In this document: piece after piece, positions 1 to 8,429 of the stretch
How positions within the stretch are numbered: the first letter of the stretch is position 1
Layout: the number at the start of each line of letters is the position of its first letter
NCBI GenBank assembly: GCA_945787305.1
Contig: CALZIH010000118.1
Location: 1 to 16,558, forward strand
From: an uncultured Desulfobulbaceae bacterium
GTDB lineage: Bacteria > Desulfobacterota > Desulfobulbia > Desulfobulbales > Desulfobulbaceae
Length of the DNA: 16,558 bases
Reading direction: 5' to 3'
Made by a program: the position numbers and the translations under genes
Notes under the pieces: model-generated
The model's input: only the letters and a program-made list of their open reading frames with translations
Told to the model about the DNA's origin: nothing
Database searches by the model: none

Positions 1-573
1 CTGTCCGTCGATTTTTCCGCCGCTCCCCACGGCCCGTAAGTGCTTGAACGGTTTCCCCTGGTCGGTGGTCTCCAAGAGCAATCAACTTCCGATAGCGAAT
101 ACCCGCGGCTGCATTTCTGGCTCATCAAACTGCTTGACCGCTTTCCCGTAATGGCCAGGCATCCCCACCCCATGTTGGTGCATTTTCCCATCGCCTTCAT
201 GATTGCAGTTCCGCTTTTTTCAATCCTGGCTTATCTGACCGGAAACCCATCCTTTGAAACAACGGCTTTCCACTGTCTGGGCATTGCTCTGCTGTTTATG
301 CCCTTGACCATCGGGACCGGATTTTTCACATGGTGGCTCAATTACCACTCCACCTTATCGCTCGTAATCAAAATCAAGATCATTGGCTCTGCACTGCTCA
401 TGCTGCTCAACCTCGCCCTCTTTTGCTGGCGATATTTTGTTCCGGATGTCTTTTTTACGGGTAGCGCCTGGAGTCGAGTCTACCTGTGCTTACTTCTTGC
501 CCTTATTCCGGTGGTGAGTGTGGTCGGCTGGTATGGAGCGTCTCTCACCTTCCCGCACCCAAACAAAAAATGA
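1..573 (+). pseudogene. cytochrome b5-like heme-binding / DUF2231 membrane protein, 5'-truncated by window, in-frame TAA
   Basis: The frame open from base 1 reads LSVDFSAAPHGP, then TAA (37-39), then VLERFPLVGGL. In the family this stretch is continuous (APHGPEVLERFP), so the stop most simply replaces a GAA codon. The text before the stop is the end of a cytochrome b5-like domain. After a linker with HPHPMLVHFPIAF (about residues 42-54 counted from the GTG at 40) comes the DUF2231 domain with four hydrophobic helices at about residues 47-68, 76-100, 107-133 and 147-168. The DUF2231 part could still be made from GTG 40 or ATG 151, but neither has a convincing ribosome binding site. The role of the family is unknown; a membrane-bound redox protein is likely. 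The gene converges on the methyltransferase remnant. That it is a pseudogene rather than a sequencing error or a restarted shorter protein is inference. Confidence 0.65.
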
Positions 574-576
574 TGT

Positions 577-605
577 GACGACCTGCTGCGGTCAGTCGGT
601 TTTTC
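577..605 (+). terminator. possible intrinsic terminator between convergent genes
   Basis: The sequence can fold as GACGACC paired with GGTC(A)GTC around a six-base loop, with one bulged A, and is followed by GGTTTTT. It lies just after the stop of the DUF2231 gene and overlaps the last codons of the facing methyltransferase remnant. The stem is short and imperfect, so this is tentative. Confidence 0.35.
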
Positions 606-1100
606 TTGTTTGACTGGATCGTTTAACTGCCGCACCGAGAATAGCAAACCGCGACTCCTTGTAACCGTCGAGCAAATCCAACCCTGCCTCTGTCAGGGCT
701 GCTCTGAATTGGGGGCCGTGAAAACGGTTTTCTCGAGGGTGTACCAGGAGGTACCGGAACAAAAGGTTGGCATACAGAGGCGGATAAATTTCCTCAAAAT
801 AAAAGACACCGTTGTCTCCCAGTACCCTGCTGATTTCTGTAACTCCCTTCTGCCAGTCCTCCAGGTGGTGAATGATGCCGTAATTAAAAACCCTTCATCA
901 ATATCAATAGCCTGAATCGATCCAGGTGAAAAGGCCCTGTAAATTATGTTTGCACCCACGCCACAGCCGCAACCGATTTCCAGACCTTTTGCCCCTGGGG
1001 GCAGTGCCTGCATTTTTTTGAAAAAACGGGCCTCCCGCTGTTGGACATATCGTCGAACCGGGCTATTCACCCAGAGTCGTTCCGGCCAGTTGACCTTCAT
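592..1100 (-). pseudogene. class I SAM-dependent methyltransferase remnant (frameshifting internal deletion)
   Basis: Reading from ATG 1100, the first ~70 codons give a normal Rossmann methyltransferase start, with motif I GLEIGCGCGVGAN and the acidic loop AIDID. At about 886-893 the text changes frame. The new frame continues with YGIIHHLEDWQKG, EISRVLGDNGVFYFEEIYP and a typical C-terminus, ending at TGA 592-594. About 35-45 residues between AIDID and the NYGIIHH motif are missing, including the region that usually holds the GDA..LPF motif. So this is a deletion that also shifts the frame. The upstream AAGGAG site is intact, and the start overlaps the ubiE stop (ATGA), so it was the last gene of the ebo-type operon. 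Substrate unknown. A frameshifted 135-codon reading frame (693-1100) remains open but loses the second half of the fold. Confidence 0.7.
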
Positions 1101-1798
1101 GGTTTCTCCTTTCTGCCTTGAAATATTTTTGCAATACCAAAGGTCAGTTTTTTGATTGTGAGATCAGTGAAGCCGGCCCTGCCTATCTCGGCAAGGAATC
1201 CGGCGTCATCCGGGAAATCATTGACCGAGTCGGCCAGGTAACTGTAGGCGTAATTGGTACGGGAAATCCAGTTTCCAAGGGGCGGCAGAATATAATCAAA
1301 ATAAAAGCGGTACAACCGGTAAAGCAGCGGGTTGTCCGGATAGGAAAACTCCATGATCAAAAGACGGCCGCCAGGTCGCAGTACACGGTTAAACTCAGCA
1401 AGCACCATGTCCCGTTCCTCCATATTGCGGATACCGAAGGAAATGGTCAACGCATCGACCGATCCAGAGCGTACCGGCAAGAGTCGACCGTCACCGGCCA
1501 TCAGGCTTACCGGCGCATCCGGGTAGTTATTGTTGATTTTCTGTTTTCCCACCGCCAGCATGGCAGGGGAAAAGTCAACTCCTATAACCTTGACCCCGGG
1601 ATGCCTGTGACTGATGGCAAGAGCTGTTTCGGCGGTGCCGACAGCTACATCCAGAACGACACTGCCTTCATCCGGCTGGAGAACCTCCGCCAGTGTTTGA
1701 CGCCAGTAAATGTCCCGGCGCAGAGAAAGAAAACTATTTTGAAAATCATACGTTGGAGCAATGGTTTCAAACATTGCCTTTACAGCTGTATCCTTCAT
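1097..1798 (-). CDS. ubiE: UbiE/MenG-family methyltransferase (demethylmenaquinone methyltransferase type)
   Basis: A 233-residue protein, the usual length of UbiE/MenG, which C-methylates demethylmenaquinone using S-adenosylmethionine. Family signatures are FETIAPTYDFQNSFLSL near the N-terminus (residues 10-26), the acidic VIGVDFSPAML loop, SFGIRNMEERD in the middle and RVLRPGGRLLIMEFSYP. Motif I is LDVAVGTAETAL (about 49-60), whereas the family usually has a GTGD-like core, so the SAM loop is atypical. The start ATG overlaps the eboE stop (ATGA, 1795-1798) and is preceded by AAGGAG, so it is translationally coupled to eboE. It could be the cell's menaquinone methyltransferase or a paralogue acting on an Ebo-related molecule; the context favours at least co-expression with Ebo proteins. 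Confidence 0.85.
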   Translation of the reverse strand: MKDTAVKAMFETIAPTYDFQNSFLSLRRDIYWRQTLAEVLQPDEGSVVLDVAVGTAETALAISHRHPGVKVIGVDFSPAMLAVGKQKINNNYPDAPVSLMAGDGRLLPVRSGSVDALTISFGIRNMEERDMVLAEFNRVLRPGGRLLIMEFSYPDNPLLYRLYRFYFDYILPPLGNWISRTNYAYSYLADSVNDFPDDAGFLAEIGRAGFTDLTIKKLTFGIAKIFQGRKEKP

Positions 1799-2892
1799 TT
1801 TACACTCCTTGCTTGCTCAGCCCATAATATCTCCCGGACAATGGAGTCGGTTACCGTACCGGTCTGCAAATCAGGCGGTAACACAGTCCAGGTATAGGTT
1901 TCCACCTCCAGTGGCACCTCGGAAGGAAAAAGGGGCAGGATCTCTTCGAGAAAAAAACGGGTAGAGTCACAGTCATCGGTTTGGTTCATATATACCGGCA
2001 CATGAAAATGGACCCGCCATTCTTCCATATCAACTGGTGCATCTTTGATCGCCAGCTCTAAGTCATGATAGCGAACGAGCTCTCCATCGGACCTTCTGCC
2101 GACCGCTTGATGCAAATAACAGGCTTCCTGGAACCTTGCCAACCGACCGATGTCGTGATGAAATAGCCTGAGAGCGGAAGAAATCTGGACGTGGCCGATC
2201 TTTATACTATTCTCCGCCAGCAACCGCAGAGACTCGGAAGGGTTTTCATACTGTAACGCCTGATGACAGCAATCAAAGCACATTGCCAAAAATGACCGCT
2301 GGGCAGGGGTCAAATCGAGACGATCAAAAAGATCGACAACATCATGGATTGTCTCCAGGACACACCCCGGTTCCGGCTCCATTGACAACAGGATCCGCTT
2401 GCCGGTCTTCTGGGCGATGCGGTCGAGAAGATCAAGGGCCTGGCGGATATGCTCCTCAATTATCGGGAAGTCCTCCGGGGCAATTGCAGTGCGAAAGCCA
2501 ACCGGAACAGTGGAAATGGAACCGGTCATTCCTTCTGGAAGCCATATCGAGAGCAGGTTGGCAAGCTTATCGGTATATTCGAGCCGTTCTACAAATCGCC
2601 AGTCGGGGAGATACACGGATTCCTTTACTGGAACATGATGAAACGTACCATATGGAAAGCCATTGACGGTTTGCACATATAAACCTTGTTCCCGGCACCA
2701 GTTGCCGAATAAACGGGCATCTGCCAGCGTCATCTCGCCTGCCGCCCGCCCAGACAACCTTAATCCAAGCGGAAATGGCTCACCCGGTGCAACTCTCTCT
2801 TTGACTACCGGGGCGTTACGACTGATTGCAGTAAAAATGTCTTGCCAGCTCTCCCCCGGGTGGATATTTGTGCAATAGGTAATCACAGGCAA
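1795..2892 (-). CDS. eboE: EboE-type TIM-barrel protein (xylose-isomerase-like, metabolite traffic)
   Basis: The N-terminal TYCTNIHPGESW signature is that of EboE. EboE belongs to the ebo clusters known from cyanobacteria and other bacteria, where the cluster is needed for export of a scytonemin precursor to the periplasm; the exact activity of EboE is unknown. The fold is a xylose-isomerase-like barrel. Likely metal or substrate residues lie in LLSMEPEPGC (168-177), CFDCCHQAL (205-213), KIGHVQIS (231-238), HFHVPVYM (295-302) and LEVETYTW (328-335). The start used here is TTG 2892; GTG two codons later is an alternative. No strong ribosome binding site precedes either, and in-frame stops lie upstream. 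A 75-base gap separates it from eboD, and it overlaps ubiE by ATGA. It appears intact at 365 residues. Confidence 0.82.
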   Translation of the reverse strand: MPVITYCTNIHPGESWQDIFTAISRNAPVVKERVAPGEPFPLGLRLSGRAAGEMTLADARLFGNWCREQGLYVQTVNGFPYGTFHHVPVKESVYLPDWRFVERLEYTDKLANLLSIWLPEGMTGSISTVPVGFRTAIAPEDFPIIEEHIRQALDLLDRIAQKTGKRILLSMEPEPGCVLETIHDVVDLFDRLDLTPAQRSFLAMCFDCCHQALQYENPSESLRLLAENSIKIGHVQISSALRLFHHDIGRLARFQEACYLHQAVGRRSDGELVRYHDLELAIKDAPVDMEEWRVHFHVPVYMNQTDDCDSTRFFLEEILPLFPSEVPLEVETYTWTVLPPDLQTGTVTDSIVREILWAEQARSVK

Positions 2893-2967
2893 CTCTGCTG
2901 GGCTCTGTTCATGGTCGACAACACCATCCTCTCAAATATACTCCTTCGCACCATGCTGATATTACAT

Positions 2968-4206
2968 TCAATTCAGCACTCCGTACATGGGTACCGAGTT
3001 GCCATACTCATCACCGGCTGTTGCATTCTTGCCATGAAAACGTAACCCCAGCTCTTCTATACAACGCTTCATGAGATTCGTATCAATCCGGTTCACTTCT
3101 TTTTTGCTGCCGATTCCGGTCAAGAGTGTTATCGCAAGTTCCCCGCCCAGGTGTTCTTGAAACTCATGGAGGGCCGTGTCCACATCGATGTCGGCAAGTG
3201 CCTGATGATACAAGGGAAGTCCCAAGTCTTTCAAAATGGTGAAAATCCGTTCCAAGTCACCACTCCCGATCATTCCTTTATGATAGGAATAAAGGCTGTC
3301 CAGAGATATGCCGATGGAGACCGCTTCACCATGATGGAGGATGCTGTCGGTCATCTCCTCCAGCTTATGCGCCGACCAGTGGCCGAAATCAAGGGGCCGG
3401 GCCGAACCGAATTCAAAAGGATCGCCCTGGGTACCGATATGATGGATATGCAAAGCTGCACATTGATGGATCATCTGTTCCATGGACTGCGATTCAAAGG
3501 AGGCGAGTTGACGCCGTTGTTCATAAAGAGAGTCAAAAAAAGAAGAATCTTTGATCAACGCCACCTTCACCGCTTCAGCCATGCCTGCCCTGAGTTCCCG
3601 GGGAGGAAGGGATTCAAGAAAATTGAAATCATTGATCACTGCAAACGGCGGGGCAAAGGTACCGAGGAAATTTTTTCGGCCCATGGCATTGATACCGTTC
3701 TTCACCCCAACCCCGGCATCATTCTGGGCAAGGACTGTGGTCGGCATGCGGATGAGCCGCAGGCCACGATGAGCAATGGCGGCAGCATATCCGCCGGCAT
3801 CCAGCACAGCTCCACCTCCGATAACCAGAACAAATGACTGTCGACACAGACGGTTGTCATGAATATGCTGGATAATCGAATCGATGACCTGCGGTTTGGT
3901 TTTACAGGCTTCCCCTCCGGATATGGTGACAATATTACACAGCTGCATGATCTCCGAATGGACCGCAGCATATTTCTCAACTCTGCTGTAGAGTGTAGAA
4001 TCATGCGCCAGAACTCCGGAATCAATGATGCAGAGAATGTTGTGACATTTCTCCCCCGCCTCCATTAACACGGATGCAAAGAGTTGGTTATCGACATCAA
4101 AAATATCACGAGTAAAAAATACAGGAAATGCGTACTGGATGCTGAATCGTTGTTCGAGTTTCTGCATTGAGATTTTAGTGTATTGTTCACAATTGAGTTT
4201 CACCAC
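2968..4206 (-). CDS. eboD: EboD, 3-dehydroquinate synthase-like protein
   Basis: This sugar-phosphate cyclase (AroB-like) protein belongs to the EboD branch of ebo clusters. The NAD-binding stretch is VLVIGGGAVLDAGGYAAA (126-143), followed by RMPTTVLAQNDAGVGVKNG. Likely metal ligands are E211 in AGMAEAVKVALI, H276 in FGHWSAHKLE and H292 in LHHGEAVSIG, matching the Glu/His/His set of dehydroquinate synthases. The product of EboD is not established. Homologues usually begin near the text MQKLEQRFS, so ATG 4167 (residue 14) may be the true start; GTG 4206 is the outer limit, and neither has a clear ribosome binding site. It is first gene of the block eboD-eboE-ubiE-methyltransferase. The other ebo genes (eboA, eboB, eboC, eboF) are not in the window. 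Confidence 0.82.
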   Translation of the reverse strand: MVKLNCEQYTKISMQKLEQRFSIQYAFPVFFTRDIFDVDNQLFASVLMEAGEKCHNILCIIDSGVLAHDSTLYSRVEKYAAVHSEIMQLCNIVTISGGEACKTKPQVIDSIIQHIHDNRLCRQSFVLVIGGGAVLDAGGYAAAIAHRGLRLIRMPTTVLAQNDAGVGVKNGINAMGRKNFLGTFAPPFAVINDFNFLESLPPRELRAGMAEAVKVALIKDSSFFDSLYEQRRQLASFESQSMEQMIHQCAALHIHHIGTQGDPFEFGSARPLDFGHWSAHKLEEMTDSILHHGEAVSIGISLDSLYSYHKGMIGSGDLERIFTILKDLGLPLYHQALADIDVDTALHEFQEHLGGELAITLLTGIGSKKEVNRIDTNLMKRCIEELGLRFHGKNATAGDEYGNSVPMYGVLN

Positions 4207-4521
4207 GATACATATCCCATGTCAGCAAACCGATATCAAAAGCAACTGATGGGATATTTTGCATGGCCAGCTAGACAGTTAAAACATAACCACAATAGGA
4301 ACGAAATCCAAGAAATAACAATTCGTTTGTTTCATAGAACACATGAGCTGATTATCACCAAAGTTCAGTTCGTCATGCTCGCCGGGGTGGCTGATCGTGT
4401 TTTTCTGTACCTGTGAAATTATCAAGTCACTCACAGTTCATAATTTATGTTATAATATCTGGCCGATAAAAGAAAAAAACAGTTTCCCGTCACGGATTCA
4501 GGTTAAAATCAACCGTTATGT
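4207..4521. other. intergenic region, likely holds the eboD promoter
   Basis: This is 315 bases between the end of comM and the start of eboD, both on the minus strand. I see no gene, tRNA or repeat. A TTATAATAT box at 4451-4459 reads on the plus strand with no gene after it and no good -35 element. No convincing terminator for comM was found. Confidence 0.4.
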
Positions 4522-6054
4522 CTACCCGTCATGCTGCATCCGCCGGTATTGGATGGCCTCTGCAACATGGCTGGAAGTTATCTGTTCGACGCCTTCAAGG
4601 TCAGCGACGGTACGGGCTATTTTTATAATCCGGTGGTAGGCTCGGGCGGAGAGGCCAAGTCGCTCTATGGCCTGGTGCAACAATCTTGTGGACGCTTCAT
4701 CAAGAGGGCAATACTTGCCAATAAGTTTTGATCCCATCTGCGCATTGCAAAACACGGTTGGATTTTCGGAAAAACGTAGGACTTGTTTCCTCCTGGCCGC
4801 ATTGACCCGATCTCTGATAACAGCAGAACTCTCCCCTGGTTCAACGCTGTCAATATCCTCCACCCGGACCGGCGGTACTTCCACATGCAGATCAATGCGA
4901 TCAAGCAAAGGGCCGGAGAGACGACTGCGATAACGCTGGATCTGAACCGCTGTGCAGGTGCACTCTTTGGTCGGATGCCCCCAGAGCCCGCAGGGGCATG
5001 GATTCATGGCCGCGACCAGCATGAAGCGGGCCGGAAACCGGAGACTGGTTACGGCACGGGCTATGGTTACATGCCCATCTTCCAACGGCTGACGCATGAC
5101 TTCAAGGACATTCTTCCTGAATTCCGGCAGCTCATCTAAAAAGAGTACGCCGTTATGGGCCAGTGAGACCTCACCGGGCCTTGGCACCTGACCGCCGCCA
5201 ATCAGACCTGCATCGGAAATGGTATGGTGGGGCGCACGAAACGGGCGAGTGACCATGAGAGGCGTGTCTTTGGGCAACCGATCGCAAGTGGAATAAATTC
5301 TGGTTGTTTCTAACGCCTCATCAAGGCCGAGATCGGGCAGAATTGTCGGCAGGCGACGGGCCATCATGGTCTTGCCGGTTCCGGGAACACCGGACAGCAG
5401 AAGGTTATGCCCACCGGCAGCGGCAACTTCAAACGCCCGTTTTACATGTTCTTGCCCTTTGACCTCGGAAAAATCGACAGGATATGTTCCCCGCTGCTTG
5501 AACAATTCTTCAAGATCTACCCGCGTCGACTCCAGTTCGCTCCGACCGACAAGGTATTCCACCGCCTGATCAAGACGTTTCAGGGCGATGATTTCTATAT
5601 CGCGGACCACCGCTGCTTCGGCCGCATTTTCAGCCGGTACCAGAAACCGGTCTATCCGTCCCGAAGATGCTGCAGCCTGGACCATGGACAGGACCCCGGG
5701 AACCGGCCGAACCAAACCGTCAAGGGAGAGTTCACCCACCATGCCGACACGATCAAGTTCATTATTATCAATCAGGCCGGAGGCGGCAAGAATGCCAACG
5801 GCAATGGGTAGGTCATAGCCGGAGCCTTCCTTCTTCACTGCAGCAGGTGCCAGATTGACGGTGATTTTTCGGGCTGGAAACTCGTACCCGGAATTTTTTA
5901 TGGACGCCTTGACCCTATCCTTGGACTCGCGCACAGCTCCCTCGGCAAGGCCAACCGTGGAGAAGCCGGGTAAACCCAGGGCCAGATCCACCTCGACCTG
6001 TACAAGCAGGCCATCAACTCCGCTGACCGCAGCGCTCCAAACTTTGGCAAGCAT
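4522..6054 (-). CDS. comM: YifB/ComM family Mg-chelatase-like AAA+ ATPase
   Basis: A full-length 510-residue member of the YifB/ComM family. ComM is a hexameric helicase that promotes branch migration during natural transformation; many bacteria without known competence also carry it. Residues 1-170 form the Lon-protease-like S5 fold domain (GLPGFSTVGLAEGAVRESKD). The Mg-chelatase ATPase domain follows, with Walker A GVPGTGKT (222-229), Walker B VLFLDE (303-308) and a cysteine-rich insert CPCG (353-356) with CTC (365-367). The C-terminal lid has RLGLSARAYHRIIKIARTVA. GAGGAC precedes ATG 6054, and the gap to the upstream methyltransferase gene is six bases, so the two are co-transcribed with DUF1015. 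Confidence 0.93.
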   Translation of the reverse strand: MLAKVWSAAVSGVDGLLVQVEVDLALGLPGFSTVGLAEGAVRESKDRVKASIKNSGYEFPARKITVNLAPAAVKKEGSGYDLPIAVGILAASGLIDNNELDRVGMVGELSLDGLVRPVPGVLSMVQAAASSGRIDRFLVPAENAAEAAVVRDIEIIALKRLDQAVEYLVGRSELESTRVDLEELFKQRGTYPVDFSEVKGQEHVKRAFEVAAAGGHNLLLSGVPGTGKTMMARRLPTILPDLGLDEALETTRIYSTCDRLPKDTPLMVTRPFRAPHHTISDAGLIGGGQVPRPGEVSLAHNGVLFLDELPEFRKNVLEVMRQPLEDGHVTIARAVTSLRFPARFMLVAAMNPCPCGLWGHPTKECTCTAVQIQRYRSRLSGPLLDRIDLHVEVPPVRVEDIDSVEPGESSAVIRDRVNAARRKQVLRFSENPTVFCNAQMGSKLIGKYCPLDEASTRLLHQAIERLGLSARAYHRIIKIARTVADLEGVEQITSSHVAEAIQYRRMQHDG

Positions 6055-6060
6055 TTGTCC

Positions 6061-6828
6061 TCATTGTCTAGATTGATCAAGTATCTGGGGCTCTGAATCA
6101 TACAGCCGCTGCATCTGTGGGCTGTAGTCGCCATTTTTTTCGCTGTAGATATAAAACGGCGGCAGCAGGCAACACTCTTCACCGCCATTCTTCACGGCCT
6201 CAACCAGGACCAGGCATGCCTGATTATCTTCTGGATAACTGTACACCGGCTGCACACGTTTCAGGGCCATTTTTCTCTCTGTAAGTAACGCTATAAGGTG
6301 GGCAAAGCGGACGGCAGGATAGACGAGTACGACAGGCCTGCGGTTTTTCACACTATATACAGCCCCGTCCAGCATATCGGCAAGATCAGCCTTCAACTCA
6401 TGGCGGGCAATGGCGGCTTCACTCTCCCGGCTGATCCGACCACTGCCGCATTTTCTGTAAGGAGGATTGCAGACCACCAGATCAAAAGACTCGGCAGGCA
6501 GGGTTTCGCGTATGGCACGAACATCGGCATGGATAACCTCGAAACGATGTTGCAGCTGATTGTGCCTGATGTTTTCTCTGGTCAAGGTGACGAGATCTTC
6601 TTGAACCTCGATCGCACGCAACGTAATTCGAGAATGAAGTCGTGCCAGGATAAGGCCGATGATTCCGCTGCCGCTACCGATATCAAGCACGCTGAACGCA
6701 CCATTGATTCTGCAGAAATGGGCGAGCAAAACGGCATCTACGGAAAATCGATAGCCGTCCCGATGCTGAAAACAAATCAACTCACCATCATAGAGGGTAT
6801 CTCTGGTTAATGGAGTTTGACAAGCCAA
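6061..6828 (-). CDS. trmN: tRNA1(Val) A37 N6-methyltransferase-like protein (TrmN/YfiC type)
   Basis: A 255-residue class I methyltransferase. It starts with TLYDGELICFQHRDGYRFSVDAVLLAHF-like text typical of TrmN6, followed by SAM motif I LDIGSGSGIIGLIL (48-61) and the catalytic NPPY at 121-124 (VCNPPYRKCGSGR), the signature of N6-adenine or N5-glutamine methyltransferases. The RFSVDAVLLAHF segment favours the TrmN6/YfiC group, which methylates A37 of tRNA1(Val). The start is TTG 6828 with a weak GAAGG 13 bases upstream, and no ATG is available near it. The gene lies 24 bases after DUF1015 and six before comM. A different RNA or protein substrate is possible. Confidence 0.82.
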   Translation of the reverse strand: MACQTPLTRDTLYDGELICFQHRDGYRFSVDAVLLAHFCRINGAFSVLDIGSGSGIIGLILARLHSRITLRAIEVQEDLVTLTRENIRHNQLQHRFEVIHADVRAIRETLPAESFDLVVCNPPYRKCGSGRISRESEAAIARHELKADLADMLDGAVYSVKNRRPVVLVYPAVRFAHLIALLTERKMALKRVQPVYSYPEDNQACLVLVEAVKNGGEECCLLPPFYIYSEKNGDYSPQMQRLYDSEPQILDQSRQ

Positions 6829-6852
6829 GGGTTTGCGGAGGCCTTCGTTAGT

Positions 6853-8217
6853 TTACTCTTTTTCATCGCCGGACAACTTGTTAATCAACAGGCCGGTCAG
6901 AATTTTCGGGTAAAAATAGGTGGATTTATGGGGCATGATTTCCCCACTGTCGGCGACATCGGTGACCTGGGAAACCCTGGTCGGATTAAGTAAAAATAAT
7001 AATGGCGTATATTCCGTTGCCGCGACACTCTGCTTAACCGCCATATCAAGGGCCGCATCCGGATCGCTGACATACTTCACCAGATCGTCCTGTACACACT
7101 GTTGGTGGTTCAGCTTGAATGCTCCATGTAATACCAGGTCGGAGAGAACAACCACATCCAAATGTTGCAGGACCTTGGCTTTCTTAGCAAGGACATCACT
7201 GGCCATGGCCTTGTTCTGAACCTGGAGGAGAAAACCACGGTCTTCACCGGCATGGTAGAGACCGAAGGCTACCATTCCTCCATTTAAGGCAAGTTCATCC
7301 ATTCGGTCCTGCAGGGACCTGATTACTCCTTCCCTGGTTCTGCCCTGTACTTCGCTCACCGAAAAATCGGTTTCAACCAGAGCTGCTGCCTGATCAGCGG
7401 ACAATTTACCGGGGTAGTTGAGCAATCGATGGGTTGGAAGTACGGAAAGGCCGGGGTCTTCACAGGCGCAAAGATACATCATGATAGAATTAAAAGGACT
7501 TTCCTGCGGCAAATTCGGATTTCGCGATAATTCCCTTTTTTTCAGGGCAAGGGCCGTTGTGTACCGATGGTGGCCATCGGCAATATAAATTGACTTATCG
7601 GCAAACAGGGCGCCGACTTTGGCGAGTGTTTCAGGATCCACAACTCTCCACAGAGTGTGTACATTGCCGTCACCATCATTTGCGCTGGCGACAGGGTCCG
7701 GCTCCCTGGCCTGTTCGAGCAGGTGCATGATCTGCTGCTCCGGATCGGAATATAATGAAAATACCTTGCTGAACTGCGCGCCGCACTCATCCATCAATTC
7801 GAGACGATCACTGATAACCCCGGCAAAGGTCTCTTCATGCGGCTTGACGATCCCTTCGGAAAATTCCGCTAACCCGACCAGGCCGACCAGACCCTTTCTG
7901 GTCAGTGTTTTTCCGGAGGGGTGGAGGTATTCAATAGAATACAGATAGATGGTCGGCTGTTTATCACGGATGAAGACCTGTTCTTCCTGCCAACTGTCAA
8001 ACCTGGAATGTGCTTCTTTATAGCGGCCGGTGTCTGCCGTTTCTTTTTGTCCGGTATTACGAAGATCAAGCTGAATCATATTGTAACGATTTTTCTTAAG
8101 AAACGTCTCCCCTTCATCCTCGTTGATAACATCGTAGGGTGGTGTAAGTACCTCTTCGATATTTTTTATTTTATCGGGGTTATAGTGGACTCCTCGAAAC
8201 GGGACGACAACAGCCAT
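6853..8217 (-). CDS. DUF1015 family protein
   Basis: A 454-residue soluble protein recognised as DUF1015 by PFRGVHYNPDKI at the N-terminus, LTPPYDVI (24-31), KPHEETFAG (125-133) followed by SDRLELM, and the DGHHRY motif at 214-219. The DGHHR signature resembles the DGHxR motif of ParB-like free-serine kinases, so a small-molecule kinase role is conceivable, but this is inference. The family is common in anaerobes and has no assured function known to me. A good AAGGAG lies eight bases before ATG 8217. It is the first gene of the three-gene minus-strand operon with trmN and comM, and is divergent from queDE across a 212-base intergenic region. Confidence 0.88.
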   Translation of the reverse strand: MAVVVPFRGVHYNPDKIKNIEEVLTPPYDVINEDEGETFLKKNRYNMIQLDLRNTGQKETADTGRYKEAHSRFDSWQEEQVFIRDKQPTIYLYSIEYLHPSGKTLTRKGLVGLVGLAEFSEGIVKPHEETFAGVISDRLELMDECGAQFSKVFSLYSDPEQQIMHLLEQAREPDPVASANDGDGNVHTLWRVVDPETLAKVGALFADKSIYIADGHHRYTTALALKKRELSRNPNLPQESPFNSIMMYLCACEDPGLSVLPTHRLLNYPGKLSADQAAALVETDFSVSEVQGRTREGVIRSLQDRMDELALNGGMVAFGLYHAGEDRGFLLQVQNKAMASDVLAKKAKVLQHLDVVVLSDLVLHGAFKLNHQQCVQDDLVKYVSDPDAALDMAVKQSVAATEYTPLLFLLNPTRVSQVTDVADSGEIMPHKSTYFYPKILTGLLINKLSGDEKE

Positions 8218-8429
8218 ACGATTATCTCCTTAGATACTGGCAAAGCAAATTCAATCCTGCTACAATGCAGAAAAATTTATTTTGTGGATAAGATATGTAA
8301 AGGTACAGCGTCACAGCCTACCATTTTCTGACTTAAGGATGCAAGAGAGATTTCACTGGGTTTTTCCTTCGACGATGGGGGGCGACTGTAACCTCAATAC
8401 GGTAACTATAATTTACAGGAGTTTTCTTT

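Noticed and set aside
1118..1897. A 259-codon plus-strand open frame over ubiE
   Set aside because: It is antisense to a clearly recognisable UbiE-family protein and encodes no recognisable domain.
2892..2940. Frameshifted longer eboE start from an ATG with a GAGAGG site near 2935
   Set aside because: That frame ends in TGA just inside eboE; the TTG start already gives the complete conserved domain, so a lesion is not needed.
3151..3837. A 228-codon plus-strand open frame over eboD
   Set aside because: It lies opposite conserved EboD coding sequence and looks like its mirror image.
4429..4459. TTATAATAT as a plus-strand promoter in the eboD-comM gap
   Set aside because: No plus-strand gene follows and no -35 element stands at the right spacing.
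8384..8412. TATAAT at 8407-8412 as the -10 box of queDE
   Set aside because: It would place the transcript start inside the ribosome binding site at about 8419, and the matching -35 (GACTGT) is poor.
8218..8429. PreQ1 riboswitch upstream of queDE
   Set aside because: I could not find the short C-rich stem-loop and A-rich tail of the known aptamers.
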